Shown piece by piece: positions 44,476 through 55,903 of a DNA stretch of 64,000 nt (position 1 is the stretch's first letter; the number at the start of each line of letters is the position of its first letter). The notes below the pieces were generated by a model, which did no database searches, was not told where the DNA came from, and worked only from the letters and a program-made list of their open reading frames with translations. Made by a program: the position numbers and the translations under genes. Origin of the DNA: Ryuthela nishihirai (taxonomy: Eukaryota > Arthropoda > Arachnida > Araneae > Heptathelidae). The stretch is from assembly GCA_038380435.1 (NCBI GenBank), contig JAWZYU010000010.1:47402135-47466134 (forward strand). Reading direction: 5' to 3'.

Positions 44476-46259
44476 TAGTAGCTGAACTCTAAAAAAAAAC
44501 TAGAAAACTACAAAAAATAGCAACTAAAGATGACAAAGTCAAAAACAATCACTTAACACTTTTGATACAACAAAAAAGACAAAAGAATAAACTTAAACGT
44601 TATGTGAAGTAAACGAATTGTAAGCTATTGACCCACACTTGAACAAACCCACTAGAGAGACTGGCACTTACAAGAAGAAATGTGTTAACAAAATGCTAAG
44701 AGGTAGTTACAAATAACAGGTTTCAAGGTAAGAAAAACTATTTGTAATTTTTACCCGATGCTTCAGGACACGAAAGAAGTGAATAAACTTCCCACAGATA
44801 TTAGGTTTCGTGTTGGTAGCAGCGACGGATCGTTCTTTGCCTTCTTCTAAGATGAGAGGGAGGTTCTAGAGCTTCTGCAGATAGCAGAACAAAGACATGC
44901 GTGTGATCAATGGGAACACCGGGAACCATTTGGTGGACGTGAGGAATGGACAGAGACATTTAGTTCTGCTCTCACCCTCCCTGGGTGGTTGTCTCACGCT
45001 TCTCTTTATATACATCTCTCTCTTTTCTTAACTTTCGCTTTCTCATACATCTGCAGGGCACACATGAATGTCTATCCAGAAGTCTTTACATTTCCTTTTT
45101 CTTTTTTCCCTATTCGGTTTTCTTCCCCGCACCCTAGTAATTTTTTTCTTACTTGTGTTTTTAGTTGAATTTCATTTCAGTGATTATTTATATTCGGATC
45201 ATAAAGCGAAACAATGTTCACTAACAGAAAAAGCAAGGTTAACAAGTATTTTTTTAAAAGAAAACTAAGAAGTGGTAAGCAGACTTGAACAATTTGATCT
45301 GTAGAAATAAATATTCTATGTCTGATAACTCGGAATAGTGTGATTGTCTTACAAAAAGCCTATTCGCTTCATTTAGTAAAATAGACAGCTGAACGAAATA
45401 TTAACCAATAGCGTCTGAGTATTTTATCTCCTGAGGCAAAATTATGACCTACTCTCCTTCCCAGTCAATCATTATGGATTATTATTACGGAATAATAAAA
45501 TTGTACAATTATAGTCGATCCATTTTTACCATAAATAATGTACCACAAAGTGTAAGAAATACACATGAAAATATTTATCTACCGAAAAAAAAAATGCTTA
45601 TTCTGTCTATTGGATTATTTCTGTAACGCTCTGTATCTCATACATTTTTAATAATATCGACCAATATATTGCACTCTCATTATTGTACTCACAAAACACA
45701 CATATAAATTTAGAATCCATTCAAAATAGAAGGTACTTTTCCAGGGCTCTCTTTTTTTAAATACACAGTTGGAAGGCTGATAAACAAAAAGAATCAAGGG
45801 ACACTTATGAATAATCACAGGGCAGATCAGAAAACTTTACGTGATGATGTGAGATTAACTCTAGAAGATAACAGATTTCGAGTAAATTTTTGTAAAAAAT
45901 AAAGCGTAGTTTAATCTATTTCCTTCAAATATTGACTGCAAGATTTAACAATGGAAATAAAATGAAATAAAAAATTCCTAAGGAGAAAAATAATTTCTTC
46001 TTTAGAGTTGAAAGCCCCCAAAACAGAAAGCTACATAAACAAAATCATTTGAAGAAAAGTAGCACATTTTGAAGTTCCTAAATAGAAATTGCCTTATAAG
46101 TCTTTATGAATTAACCATAGATTACAAGTAGCATATGTTGTAAACCACAGGTTTTCAAGATTTCTGTAACCACAGAACCCTTACATTTAAACATAACCTC
46201 CCCGGAACTCTAAGATTTAATCTTCCCCTTCCTCGAAACTCTTACATTTTACCTCCTGA
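44476..46259. other. Long spacer, no gene supported
   Basis: Short frames at 45068-45268 and 45444-45626 are low-complexity. A T/C-rich tract lies at 45000-45130. No SINE. Confidence 0.45.
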
Positions 46260-46547
46260 ACTTTTCCCGCCCTGCCCACGGTCAGTAGGGGACACCGATG
46301 GGCATGGAAAGGCCGCCGTCCGTCGGATGGGACGTTAATCTGTGGCCAATATGCGGGAGAGCCATACCCTGTGCACGTTAAAGAACACGCTGGATGGCCT
46401 TGACGGGAGGCTACGATCTGTCTCCCAACAGCTGTTCCAGTGGGTCCCCTCCCCCCAACCTTCTCTGAGCATTCGGGGTCCATGTGACCTGTCCATTCAG
46501 CCCATGGTGTGCAAAATCATGCCGCTCAGAGGAAAAACAACCCAATC
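46260..46547 (+). mobile_element. SINE-A, 5'-truncated, sense, low divergence
   Basis: Begins in the body at CCCGCCCTGCCCACGGTCAG and is near consensus through to GGAAAAACAACCCAA. The tRNA head is missing. The 88- and 116-residue frames over it are by-products. Confidence 0.95.
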
Positions 46548-47357
46548 CAACCTTTACGTTTATTTATTTTTCCTGTATATTAATCACGAGATGTTAAACT
46601 ACATAATAAGAAAACAATATTTTATATATTTTGTAAAATTAGAAATTCTTTCAATGTTTTCGGAGAAAAAAAATAAACAGAAACCCTTTTAAATACCCTT
46701 TTAAAACAACAAACCCTTTTAAATAGTTCCTTTCAAAGTTTTTCGTCCAAAGGTAACAAAAGGATTGTGAAGATAACATAATTATTTTTAGTGGCGAGAT
46801 TATTTCTTAATATCAATATCGGTTCAAACTCTCAAAGAACCTCAGCAAGTTTTCACGGAAATGTTTGGGAAAAAAAAAAACTTTGTAAACTGTAATAAAT
46901 GAAATACAATTTGTTCATTATTTCAGGTTAGCTCTGTGTAAATAACACGATTTTGGATTTGTTTTAACAACGTAAGAATGAATAGTATAGGAAGGGGAAA
47001 ATGTGTATTAACTACTTTTAATCATCATCAGAAAAAAAATGTGCGAATGTTAAAGAAACACATAGTTTTAATATTCATTGGAAATTGAAAAATGGAATAT
47101 TTTTAATAATTATTGATAAATCAGTAAAAAATACCAAATTCTCATTGGAAAAAAATGGTATTTTTTACTAATAAGTTATTCGTTCAAAGGTAACAAAAGG
47201 ATTTGTAAAGTTTCAGTAAATTTGCAAGTTTCAGTAAGTAAATACGAAACATTAAAATCCCATTGCTTTTCCAGACCTTTCCGCTGGTCGTTCATGGAAA
47301 AGTGAAAACTTAAAACAACTCTTTACGCAGCGTACTTGTCATATATGTCTGGTAGAG
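46548..47357. other. AT-rich spacer, nothing recognised
   Basis: TTCGTCCAAAGGTAACAAAAGGATT near 46741 recurs as TTCGTTCAAAGGTAACAAAAGG near 47190, about 450 bp apart, marking a faint direct duplication. Confidence 0.45.
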
Positions 47358-47758
47358 TACGTTTTTACCTCTAAGAGCACTCTTTTGCAGACAATGGGCT
47401 AAATGTCCAGGTCACAAGGATCCCAAAGACTCAGAGGAGTTTGGGGAAAAAGGACTCACCGGACAGCTGCTAACAGACAGTTGAAAGCTACCCGTCAAAG
47501 CCATTCAGATATATTTTAATATGCTGAATTCAGCATGTTTTTAATTTTTCTTGTACATGGAACCATTACCATTACATGGACAAATGGCTTAATGTTTCAT
47601 CCGACGGACTGCGACCTTTTTCTGCGCATCGGTGTCCCCTACTGATCGACGACAGAGTGCGGGTTTAGCGGAGAAAAATATCAGGTTAGCATAGTAGGGA
47701 CTCGAACTTAATAACTGAATATCACGAATCTGGCGCGCTACCTCGCGTATCCACCTCG
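47358..47758 (-). mobile_element. SINE-A, disrupted full-length copy
   Basis: Tail GTTTTTACCTCTAAGAGCAC. The middle is scrambled with an extra 60 bp (ATGCTGAATTCAGCATGT, a palindrome, at about 47521-47538); the head is GGCGCGCTACCTCGCG. Confidence 0.8.
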
Positions 47759-47759
47759 T

Positions 47760-47945
47760 AACCATCTCTCGTATCGACTGACAGGAGCCTGTTAGTGCAC
47801 TACGGCGTAGAGAAGATGAGTGAGGAAGGAGACACTTCAGAAAAAGAAACAATCTAAGAAAAGATACATCCCTTCCTTATCTGGGATTCGAACCTGCTTC
47901 CATTATTCTACACTAGTTGTCTATTAATTAAGCTAAAATGTTTGG
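47760..47945 (-). mobile_element. SINE-B, diverged
   Basis: CTGACAGGAGCCTGTTAG (tail palindrome) and, on the minus strand, a box B context AGGTTCGAATCCCAGATAAG followed by GGAAGGGATG. It directly abuts the SINE-A head. Confidence 0.65.
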
Positions 47946-49203
47946 AAGGCAAAATTTGCTATTTAGTCTCAATCAAAATATTTAATATTATAAAAATTAA
48001 CCATATTTTTACTATATAGTTTACTTTTTATTTATTAATTAAATAAACTTACTTTTCGTTTTATTTTTTCTACATTTCGCTTGGGGGGCGCTATTAAATA
48101 TAATGCAAATTAAATTATTATTGAAAAAAAGATTCTTTTCCAATTTTGCTTTACATAAATATATACTGTACAGACAGTAATCCATGTTGAGTAACTCAAA
48201 AATCTAAAGAACGTAACTATCACTCCATTAACAGAACAGCAGTAAGAAAAGAAAAACGAAGAAGGAAACTGAAAAAAGAAGCTGAATTTAACAGAAAGTT
48301 TAAAGAAAAATCTCAGTTAGAAGAAGATGCAAATCTGTCTTATTAATATATTCCAGTTATGTCTTAAACTGAGTTTCTTTCTGATACGCAGTTCGCCTTT
48401 CAACGCTGAGGAAATCTTCGCACACTTAGTGCATGCCGTGCCTTTTGCCTAATTAAGAGACAAGAAGTTATAACGAGTACGCGGAAGACGAAGTATGTAA
48501 TTATTTACCCTGCAGGTAGTAAGTTCGAAACACGGGTTTCGTTCCTTTACTGAAGCAAGCTGAGTAACCTTATGTAGAGGAGGAAAAGAGTCAGCTTCTC
48601 AGTGTCCTTTTTCTTTATCATGATCCCGAGCTTCCTTTTACCTCTTCGCTTCGATGCTGCTATTATCGGATTCATTTTCTTTCTTCTCTCCTTTTTTTTT
48701 ATCTTTTCGGTCCTCACCGGATTCTTTTGTTCTCCTTGGCGCAAATAGCATTCCTATTAAAATACTTGGCCGAAAATGAAGAAGGTCAGAGAGCAGGGCG
48801 ATTTAATTGCGATTATAGCGCACACATTGTAGTGCCGTGAACTGTACATGAATGTGAGGGACGCCATTAAAGATTAAGACGGAAAATTTAAGTAACAACG
48901 TTAATTACAGTGGCATTGTCGGAAGAGACATTTAAAATGTAAGGTGAAGGCACTGGACTGAGGATGACTGCAGGAGATCTAAGTATTGGATTCAGAATTG
49001 CTAAAAAAGAAAAGGTAGCTGGAATACACTTAAGCTTCGTTCAACGCTAAGAGTTTGTCGTGCCGTTTCCCTAGTTGAGTGAATATATGTTGGGAGAATA
49101 ATTGAACTTACGGAAAGAATTAAGTTAAGCTGCAGGGTTCCACAAATTTTTAAGCATTTCGTTTTTCGCAATTTGTTAAGTGTCTGTTTCTACATTATAG
49201 TAT
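47946..49203. other. Spacer containing one small candidate exon
   Basis: Otherwise unremarkable. TTCGAAACACGGGTTTCG at 48524-48541 is a near-palindrome within a tRNA-like context. Confidence 0.4.
48191..48346 (+). CDS. Candidate small lysine-rich terminal exon
   Basis: A stop-free stretch of 51 codons reading SINRTAVRKEKRRRKLKKEA then EFNRKFKEKSQLEEDANLSY and a TAA. It is strongly charged and helix-forming, unlike the neighbouring translations. An acceptor-like CTCCATTAACAG ends at 48234 in a compatible phase. There is no Met start and no homologue I recognise. A-rich DNA readily encodes Lys, so chance is a real alternative. Confidence 0.2.
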   Translation, partial: VTQKSKERNYHSINRTAVRKEKRRRKLKKEAEFNRKFKEKSQLEEDANLSY

Positions 49204-49415
49204 TTGGGTTGTTTTATCTCTGTGTGACACTTTTTTTCACACAATGTCCAGGTCATAAGGACCCCGAAGGCTCAGAGGAGGTTGGGGGGAGGGTACCCAC
49301 TGGACAGCTGTTAGGACACAGACGGTAGCCTCTCGTCAAGACCATCCAGCGTATTCTTTAACGTGCAACCTGGGAAGTGCAGATTACGAGTCTAGCGCGC
49401 TATCCCACCCCTACA
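49204..49415 (-). mobile_element. SINE-A, internal deletion
   Basis: Tail and first half are intact, then TTTAACGTGCA jumps straight to ACCTGGGAAGTGCAG in the head, losing about 170 bp. Confidence 0.9.
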
Positions 49416-49552
49416 TTATAATAACTGAATATCAATATTGTAACTCAAATAGAGCAACCAATTAATCACTACTCATTTTCACATTTGTTCTGACCTTATA
49501 TAAGGTATTGTCCTGCTGGAAAGGAATTAAAGTTTGAATAAATGGCAAATTT

Positions 49553-49630
49553 GAAAATTTTATAAGAATTATTCGAAAATTATTGTAGAACATTTTATAA
49601 GAATTATTCGAAAACTATTGTAGAAAATTT
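49553..49630 (+). repeat. 38-bp tandem duplication
   Basis: ATTTTATAAGAATTATTCGA followed by AAATTATTGTAGA occurs twice in succession with one or two changes. Confidence 0.85.
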
Positions 49631-50129
49631 CATCTCTATAAAATGCAATTAATGAATTGTTTTGGTTAAAACAGACAAATCTAAATTTTTAAAAAATATC
49701 TAGTTTTAGGTACAATTAAACATTTTTTTCTTCGTGGCTTTTTTATGGATTATCTTTTTTATTATCATTTTTGAAAAAAAAAAGTTAATATCTTTACTTT
49801 TTTGGATTGTATATCTCTTCGTACGTGTTCAGACACTCAATCTTTTTCCGTTTTTAGAGGTAAATGTTTTTTTAGGGGGAGAGGTGTGATTTCATATTCT
49901 CCCAAGAGCTCTAATAGCGACCTCTGGGAAAAGTTGGAAAAATGCCAAAATTTTAAAGGAATATTTCAAATGATGTATTTATAGTAGAAATTCGAAATTT
50001 TAATGGGAGATTGTGATGGCCAAGAATTTTACACTAGCTGCAATGGTTTGTCCCTTTACTACCAAGAAGCGTGACGTAGTTATTTTTTTAAGAAGTAGAT
50101 AAAAAATTATTTTTGTGTTTTATAAATAA
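49631..50129. other. AT-rich spacer, nothing recognised
   Basis: The 60-codon frame at 49802 has no recognisable features. Confidence 0.45.
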
Positions 50130-50336
50130 TAATAAAAAAAATACCTCCTCAAGCAGCTGCTTGCCACAGAGGTCTGACAGGAACCTGTCAGTTTATATGC
50201 CATAGTAGAAGATCTGAGAGAATGACAGGACCTCAGCAGAAAAACGACACATATATCCATGCCTTACCCGGGGCTCAAACCCAGGTCCCTTAGGTCAGTA
50301 GCCAAGCGCGCTAACCACTCGGCCATTGGACGGCAG
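50130..50336 (-). mobile_element. SINE-B, most complete copy (tRNA head)
   Basis: On the minus strand it begins CTGCCGTCCAATGGCCGAGT, with box A TGGCCGAGTGGTTAGCGCG and box B CTGGGTTTGAGCCCCGGG. It continues through TATATGTGTCGTTTTTCTGC and the ACTGACAGG...CCTGTCAGA palindrome, ending in AAGCAGCTGCTTGAGGAGGT and an AT-rich tail. The head resembles a serine/leucine-type tRNA 5' half by eye. At least six other copies or fragments are in the window. Confidence 0.85.
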
Positions 50337-50518
50337 TGTGTTTTATAGGTCTAGTATATTATCGCTATTTGCATTTTGCCACTCATCCTTTACTTCGAAT
50401 TTCAACTATTAGGGTGTTTTATATGCGGAAAATAAAAAAAAAAAACTTTATTGTCTTTAAAAACGAGCATCATCCTGCAATTCCTCAGACACGAAATGTT
50501 ACTCTTCTAATTACTTAG

Positions 50519-51299
50519 ATAAATCTCTAGGATCAGTAGTAAAGAATCACAGGATGTGTCCCGTAGCCATGGAACTCATGAAATAATAAACTGAAAAAAA
50601 AATTGTTTTGCCATGAGTGGGATTCGAACCCACGTCTCCAGGAAACATGCCTGTTATGATACCACTACATCACCAATGGCTAACCTTTCCTCAGTTTGTG
50701 TGACCTTATAAACTTTTCGGTTTTTATTTATTTGATTCGTACTGTGGCGTCATCTATCCGGGAAGGGGAAAACTCTGTTGCCTCAATACAGATGGAATTA
50801 ATATTTGTCACTCACGCTCAGGGCGTTAAATCATTAAATCATGAGCGAGGAATCACATGATATGTCCTGTAGACATGGAACTCATGAAATAACAAGCTGA
50901 AAAAATTGGTTTTACCATGAGTGGAATTCGAACCCACGTTTCCTGGAAACATGCCTGGTATGCTACTTATTTCATGAATTCCATGTCTACAAGACATATC
51001 CTGTGATTCTTTACTACTGATTTAATGATTTAACGCCCTGAGCGGGAGTGACAAATATTAATTCCATCTGTATTGAGACAACAGAGTTGTCCACTTCCCG
51101 GATAGATGGCGCCACAGTGCGAATCAAATAAATAAAATTCGGAAAGTTTATAAGGTCACAGGAGCTGATAAAAGGTTAGCCATTGGTGGTGTAGTGGTAG
51201 CATAACAGGCATGTTTCCTGGAGACGTGGGTTCGAATCCCACTCATGGTAAAACCAATTTTTTTCAGTTTGTTATTTCATGAAATCTCTAGGAGTTGAT
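50519..51299. repeat. Inverted tandem array of a tRNA-headed repeat (family D)
   Basis: Three tRNA-like heads: minus strand at about 50610-50684, minus strand truncated at about 50914-50962, plus strand at about 51178-51251. The two minus heads are 304 bp apart in a head-body-head-body arrangement. From about 50963 the same body runs on the plus strand, making a roughly 330-400-bp inverted repeat. Body landmarks are TTATTTCATGAATTCCATGT, GATTTAATGATTTAACGCCC and CCGGATAGATGGCGCCACAG. Both outer edges carry AAATCTCTAGG. Confidence 0.85.
51178..51251 (+). other. tRNA-like head of repeat D, best copy
   Basis: GCCATTGGTGGTGTAGTGGT begins an acceptor-like strand. GTGGGTTCGAATCCCAC is a perfect T-arm, and CTCATGGT closes the acceptor with mismatches. 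Box A (TGGTGTAGTGG) and box B (GTTCGAATC) are good. The anticodon arm CAGG-CATGTTT-CCTG has A where U33 should be, and one extra base lies between acceptor and D-arm. It is probably a pol III promoter-bearing tRNA relic rather than a working tRNA gene. Confidence 0.6.
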
Positions 51300-51430
51300 T
51301 TGCCATCAGTTGCGTTTATTTTCTGTATCTTGCTGTCGCCTAAGGGTACCGTTGAGAACAAGCTGATACTAAAAAGAAAAATGTGCTATAAAACTATTCT
51401 TCCATCACCATAAGCTCAGGATGTATGAAG

Positions 51431-51962
51431 GACGGGTTGGCTTAGTCAGTATTTCTCTAGGCTCGTAATCCGCAATTACAAGTTCCAATAATCGGTTACC
51501 GGAGATCTCCGGTAACCACTATAATTGCCCTTGGGCGAGAAAGAGGACACCTCCGGGTTTGGAAAGGCTGCTTTCTGGAACGTTAAAACGGTGACATCTT
51601 GGGCACGAAATCCATACTCTGTGCATTATATACACGTTAAAGAACACGCTGGATTGCGTTAAAAGGAGACTCTCACCTATCTCTTAGCAGCTGTTCAGTG
51701 GATACCCCCCAGCACTTCCTGAACCCTTAGGACAGTGGTTCTCAACCTTTTATGCTTCACGTACCCCTCCCCCCCTGGAAATGTGTATGTAACTGGCTTA
51801 CCCCTTGTATAAATAGATAAAATTATAGTTATAGTATAACAATGGTTATTTGAACTTTGTCACTAGATCTAGTAACTTTTGTGCTTCACTGCGTACCCCA
51901 AAAATTTTACCGCATACCCCACGTTGAGAATCCCTGCCTTAGGGTCTTGTAAGAGTTCGATT
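51431..51962 (+). mobile_element. SINE-A interrupted by a hAT-like MITE
   Basis: Head GGTTGGCTTAGTCAGTATTT, diverged body, then TGAACCCTTAGGA, the MITE, and CCTTAGGGTCTTGTAAGAG. The distal tail is lost. The 8-bp duplication within the SINE shows the MITE came later. Confidence 0.8.
51733..51936 (-). mobile_element. hAT-like MITE, family hAT-1, copy 2
   Basis: 204 bp with ends CAGTGGTTCTCAACCTTTTA and, reversed, CAGGGATTCTCAACGTGGGG. Flanks CCTTAGGA (51725-51732) and CCTTAGGG (51937-51944) match at 7 of 8. It is opposite in orientation to copy 1 at 904-1112 and similar throughout. Confidence 0.9.
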
Positions 51963-52220
51963 TCAAAATTTTACTCACTTTACACTTAAAAAGAAACGCC
52001 CCACATACGGACTATAGGGAAAAGGGATTGCTCTTCAAAGGTAACAGTTGTGATAACCAAATATGTTACGCAGCTATATTTCTACTAAAGTGTCAAAGGG
52101 ACGTAAAGATTGGACCCACAGCCTTTCTTCCTTGCTCCTAAGAAAACTCACAATAAAAAAAGAAATGACATAAGGTGAAGAATTTTTACGAAACTGTAAG
52201 ACGAAAGATCACCGCATTTG

Positions 52221-52560
52221 GTAGGGGCGGGTGTGGCCAGGCTCGTAATCTGCAATTCCCAGGTTCGAATCTCAACTGGGCAAGCTTTATCTCCGCAAAA
52301 TTCCCCACCCTGCCACGGTCAGTAGGGGACACCGATGGGCTTGGAAAGGCCAGCATCCGTCGGATGGTACGTTAAGCTGTGGTACCGTTTGCGGGAGAGC
52401 CATATCCTGTGCATATTATAGAACACGCTATACAGCCTTGACGGGAGGCTATCATCTGTCTCCCAACAGCTGTTCCAGTGGGTCCCCTCCCCCAACCTTC
52501 TCTGAGCCTTCGGGGTCCTTATGACCTGACCATTGTGTGCAAAAGGTAAAACAACCCAAC
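52221..52560 (+). mobile_element. SINE-A, sense, box A deleted
   Basis: GGGGCGGGTGTGGCCAGGCTCG joins the start of the head directly to the region before box B, removing box A. Box B (CAGGTTCGAATCTCAACTGG) and the rest are close to consensus, ending GGTAAAACAACCCAAC. Confidence 0.9.
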
Positions 52561-53305
52561 CCGCATTGATTCCTCTCATAATAGCTCTAAGCAACGTAAG
52601 GGTTTGATTCCCAAACTCTTATTCTCTCTCCGCAACCCCCAAAAAAGCCTATCAACATAAAATCGAGGTAAAACGTTTTCGTAGAGAGCTATGATGATCG
52701 AGATTTGGTATGCAGCTCCCTCTAATCATGGCTTTACCCAACGTAAGGACCTTTCCTATCCCCCCCAAAAAAACCAATTCTTTTCAAAAACAAAAAGAGA
52801 GGATGCTACCTAAATGATTACGATTTTGACGAATGGCATTCAAATGAAAACGATGTGGGAAGTATCATTAACTACCTCAAATTACGTCATTTATGCCCCG
52901 CACAAAAGGGGGGCAGAAAATCTCACAGGGGTGGATTACAATATGTTTCATGTCCAATTAAAGCTTGTCAACTACAGTGTATTTTAAAGAATTTGAGACC
53001 CATGCAAAACGGAATAAATTTGCTATTATGATATAAATGAAGAGTTATACTATTTTAATTTGTTCTGAAGGAAATCTTCAGAACCCCTTATTTAATAGGG
53101 AAAATGATCAAGGAGGTGAAAATCAGACCTAAATTTCGAAGAGACTTTCGCGCATGTGCTAGATATGATAAATCTAAGTATTAAGAGATTGAGCTGGACC
53201 TGCACAGGTTTCGTTAATGAAATTGGCAAAGAAAAATATTCTATATTCTTCATCTCTTTGATTACATTTTACTTACATACAAACCTTTCCTCAAAAATTA
53301 ATGCA
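52561..53305. other. Spacer with a unit of the 18-kb repeat
   Basis: Around 52790-52990, ATGCTACCTAAATGATTACG, GTGGGAAGTATCATTAACTA and CCAATTAAAGCTTGTCAACT recall the tandem unit at 18125-18610. CAACGTAAGG occurs twice (52594, 52739) in tRNA-like surroundings. Confidence 0.4.
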
Positions 53306-53480
53306 AGCTGGATTACATTGACGAGAGTTTCCTATCTGTCTTCTAACAGTTTTCCGAAGACTCTCCTTCTCCTATGCAGCTATGAGACGTTGGGGTCTTT
53401 GTAAACGTTCGGGTGTTGTCTCTGTCATTTTAACACACCATGCATAAAATATACATTGCTCAGAGATAAAACAAACAAAC
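53306..53480 (+). mobile_element. SINE-A tail, old
   Basis: From CTGGATTACATTGACGAGAG to CTCAGAGATAAAACAAAC; heavily diverged. Confidence 0.65.
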
Positions 53481-53763
53481 CTCAAAAATTAAAATAATAA
53501 AAATTTCCGTCAATTAACCAATATTAAGCATTGATATATTACGAATTAGTATTAGTATTAATTAACTGTAGTTCAGCATTTTATTACAAATTAAAATTCA
53601 GGTGCAAAATTTTGAAAATAAAATAATTGGCAGGTGAATTTTAAATATTTAATTAGTTAAATCGTTCAAATGAATTTATAAAGATAATTAATATACTTCA
53701 TTAAATCTTGTTTCGCTTGGTAGAAGTCCAAACCCATTCTCATTAAATTGCTTGAGTGAAGCA

Positions 53764-54005
53764 CAACGGTTGGTAGCTAAGCACTCCTTGCAACCTGATA
53801 TTTGAATCTCGCTTCTGCTTACGTTGAGATCTTCTCAGCTTGCTCTCAGCCTTGTCCTCTGTAAGAAATGAGACACTAATGGTCTTGCAAAGACTATCTT
53901 GTGTCCGAAAGAAGTTCTGATGTGGCTCTGTCTTCAGAAGAGGGTCATATCTAGAGAACGTTAAAGAACGCATTGCATAGACTTTGATGGGAGTCTGCTT
54001 GATAT
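53764..54005 (+). mobile_element. SINE-A head and body, old
   Basis: CGGTTGGTAGCTAAGCACTC then GATATTTGAATCTCGC are decayed box A and box B. TAGAGAACGTTAAAGAACGC and TTTGATGGGAGTCTG mark the body. Confidence 0.6.
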
Positions 54006-54089
54006 CTTCAGTCGTTTAGTTTCCGTTTCTTTCGCTTGAACGATCAAAACTCGTCTTTCTTCCAAATGCGTAATGTAAGTTTTTTTTAG

Positions 54090-55730
54090 TAGTGGGAGGA
54101 GAGAGACTTTGGACATCGGTTGCTACGCCTTTACGATGGGAAAAGCAAATAATCTTTTATCTATATGTGAGATTTTTATATATAAGAGTTATTTTATGTT
54201 TTATCTATATCCATGTGAAGGAAAGATGTTATTTTACGTTTATTTCCAGATGGTAGAAAAGTGCTATTTTCAGTGTTCTTGGACATCATCCACATTTTAG
54301 GTGGGATATTTTATTTATATGAGTGATGTTTTATATCTAAGTGTTATTTTACATTTTATCTATATTCATGTGAAAGAAAGATTTTATTTTAAGTTTATTT
54401 CCAGATGGTAGAAAAGTGCTATTTTCAGTGTTCTTGGACATCGTCAGCTACATTTTAAGTGGAGAAAACAAAATAATATTTTTTCTATAAAAGGGAATTT
54501 TTTTATATATACATTACATTTTTATTATACATTCACATGGGTATATAAATAAAACGTAAAATTTTCTGCTTTATTATTTAAATAATATTTTTATGTTTGG
54601 GAAAGCAAAATAACCTTTAATCTACATGTGTGATTTTTTTATATATTAAAGTGTCAGTTTAGATTTAATCTATATCCATATAAAGGAAAGGTATTATTTT
54701 CCTTTTATTTCCAAATGATAGCAAAGTGTTGAGTACCCAAAGACAGGATCAAAGTGTCATTTTACGCATACTCAGTTTGTGGCGAATGTTATTTCAAGTT
54801 TTCCAAGTTGGTTGTAACGTGTTATTTTATGTACAATAGACTCTTAATTATCCGGTTATTATCGGATTAACCGGGATATTAAATAAATAATGTGTGTCCA
54901 AAAATATTAAGGGATGCAAGAAAGTGCAGCTAAAATACGATACGAAAAGAAAAGGTTCAAGCAACGCCATGTTTTCAGGTATAATTCGTTCGAAAGGCGA
55001 ATGAAAGGAAAAAGCAACCGTTATTGTTTTCTTATTTTAAATGACTAAGTCGATTTTATGATATTTTCTGAAAGATTTTCCATTTCTGTATGTTTAGGTT
55101 GACTGCCGATTAACCGTGAATTTGATTCTCAGGGACTGTTTTTCTCCCCCAGTTCATTCTAGATAGATAATCGAAAGTCTTCACTATTTCTAAAGTTGGG
55201 TAAAAGTGTTGTTTTTTTTTTTTGTATTTCCAGATAAGTGCAGAGTTTTTCTTTTTTTCTATACATATTCTAAGGTGGGTGTACAACGTATTTTTCCGCA
55301 TTTACAGGTTACCAAAAACTTATTTTTTGTATTTTCAGGTGGAACATTTTTATTTTACACATTCCTAGGTGGAGGTGGAGGTGATATACTATTTTGCATA
55401 TAATTATAGGTGGAAGCAAAGTGTCATTCAACCTATTTCTAAGTGGGTGCAGAGTTCTTTGCTTTTCCATATGGAAGCAAAATGCTTTTACATGTTTCTA
55501 GGTGTAGGTGGGGACGAAACACTATTTTTCGTATAATCAGATGGAAAAAAAGTTTTATTTAACTTATTTTTCAGGCGAAGATAAAATTAATTTCTCTTTT
55601 TTCCTGTGGAGGCAAATTTATGCTTTATTTCCAAGCGTGAGGAAAATGTGATTTTGCATGGAGCAAAATTTATGCTTTATTTATTTCCAAGAGGGAGGAA
55701 AATGTGAATTTACATGGAGCCACACATATA
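54090..55730 (+). repeat. 1.6-kb degenerate minisatellite
   Basis: Loose repetition of TTATTTTACGTTTATTTCCA then GATGGTAGAAAAGTGCTA, with unit lengths of roughly 40-60 bp. Better-preserved pairs are 54229-54290 with 54390-54450, and 55611-55663 with 55664-55720. A pogo/Tigger-like relic interrupts it at 54834-55138. Many units resemble a 3' splice site (TTTATTTCCAG) followed by GTGG. Confidence 0.7.
54834..55138. mobile_element. pogo/Tigger-like MITE relic
   Basis: Preceded by TA, the left end is CAATAGACTCTTAATTATCC followed by GGATTAACCGGG. The right end reversed begins CAGTCCCTGAGAATC and continues to CACGGTTAATCGGC. TTAATTATCCGG-type ends with ATTAACCGG are characteristic of pogo/Tigger elements. 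No transposase is present. Confidence 0.4.
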
Positions 55731-55903
55731 CAGGAAAGTGTGGGGAATTTCTAAATATCATCATATCGGCTAGCGGTTTTTACCACAAGTCACAGAAAAA
55801 GGTATATCACAATGTACGAAAGAGGAAAAACTCAAATTCGTTTATAGATATCTTGCAGCATAAAAAATCCACTTGTATGCATAACGTTCTTATTGAATTC
55901 TGA

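Noticed and set aside
50610..51251. Functional tRNA genes
   Set aside because: T-arm and boxes A/B are good, but position 33 is A, the acceptor has mismatches, spacing is off by one, and identical flanks repeat with each head. A repeat family explains it better.
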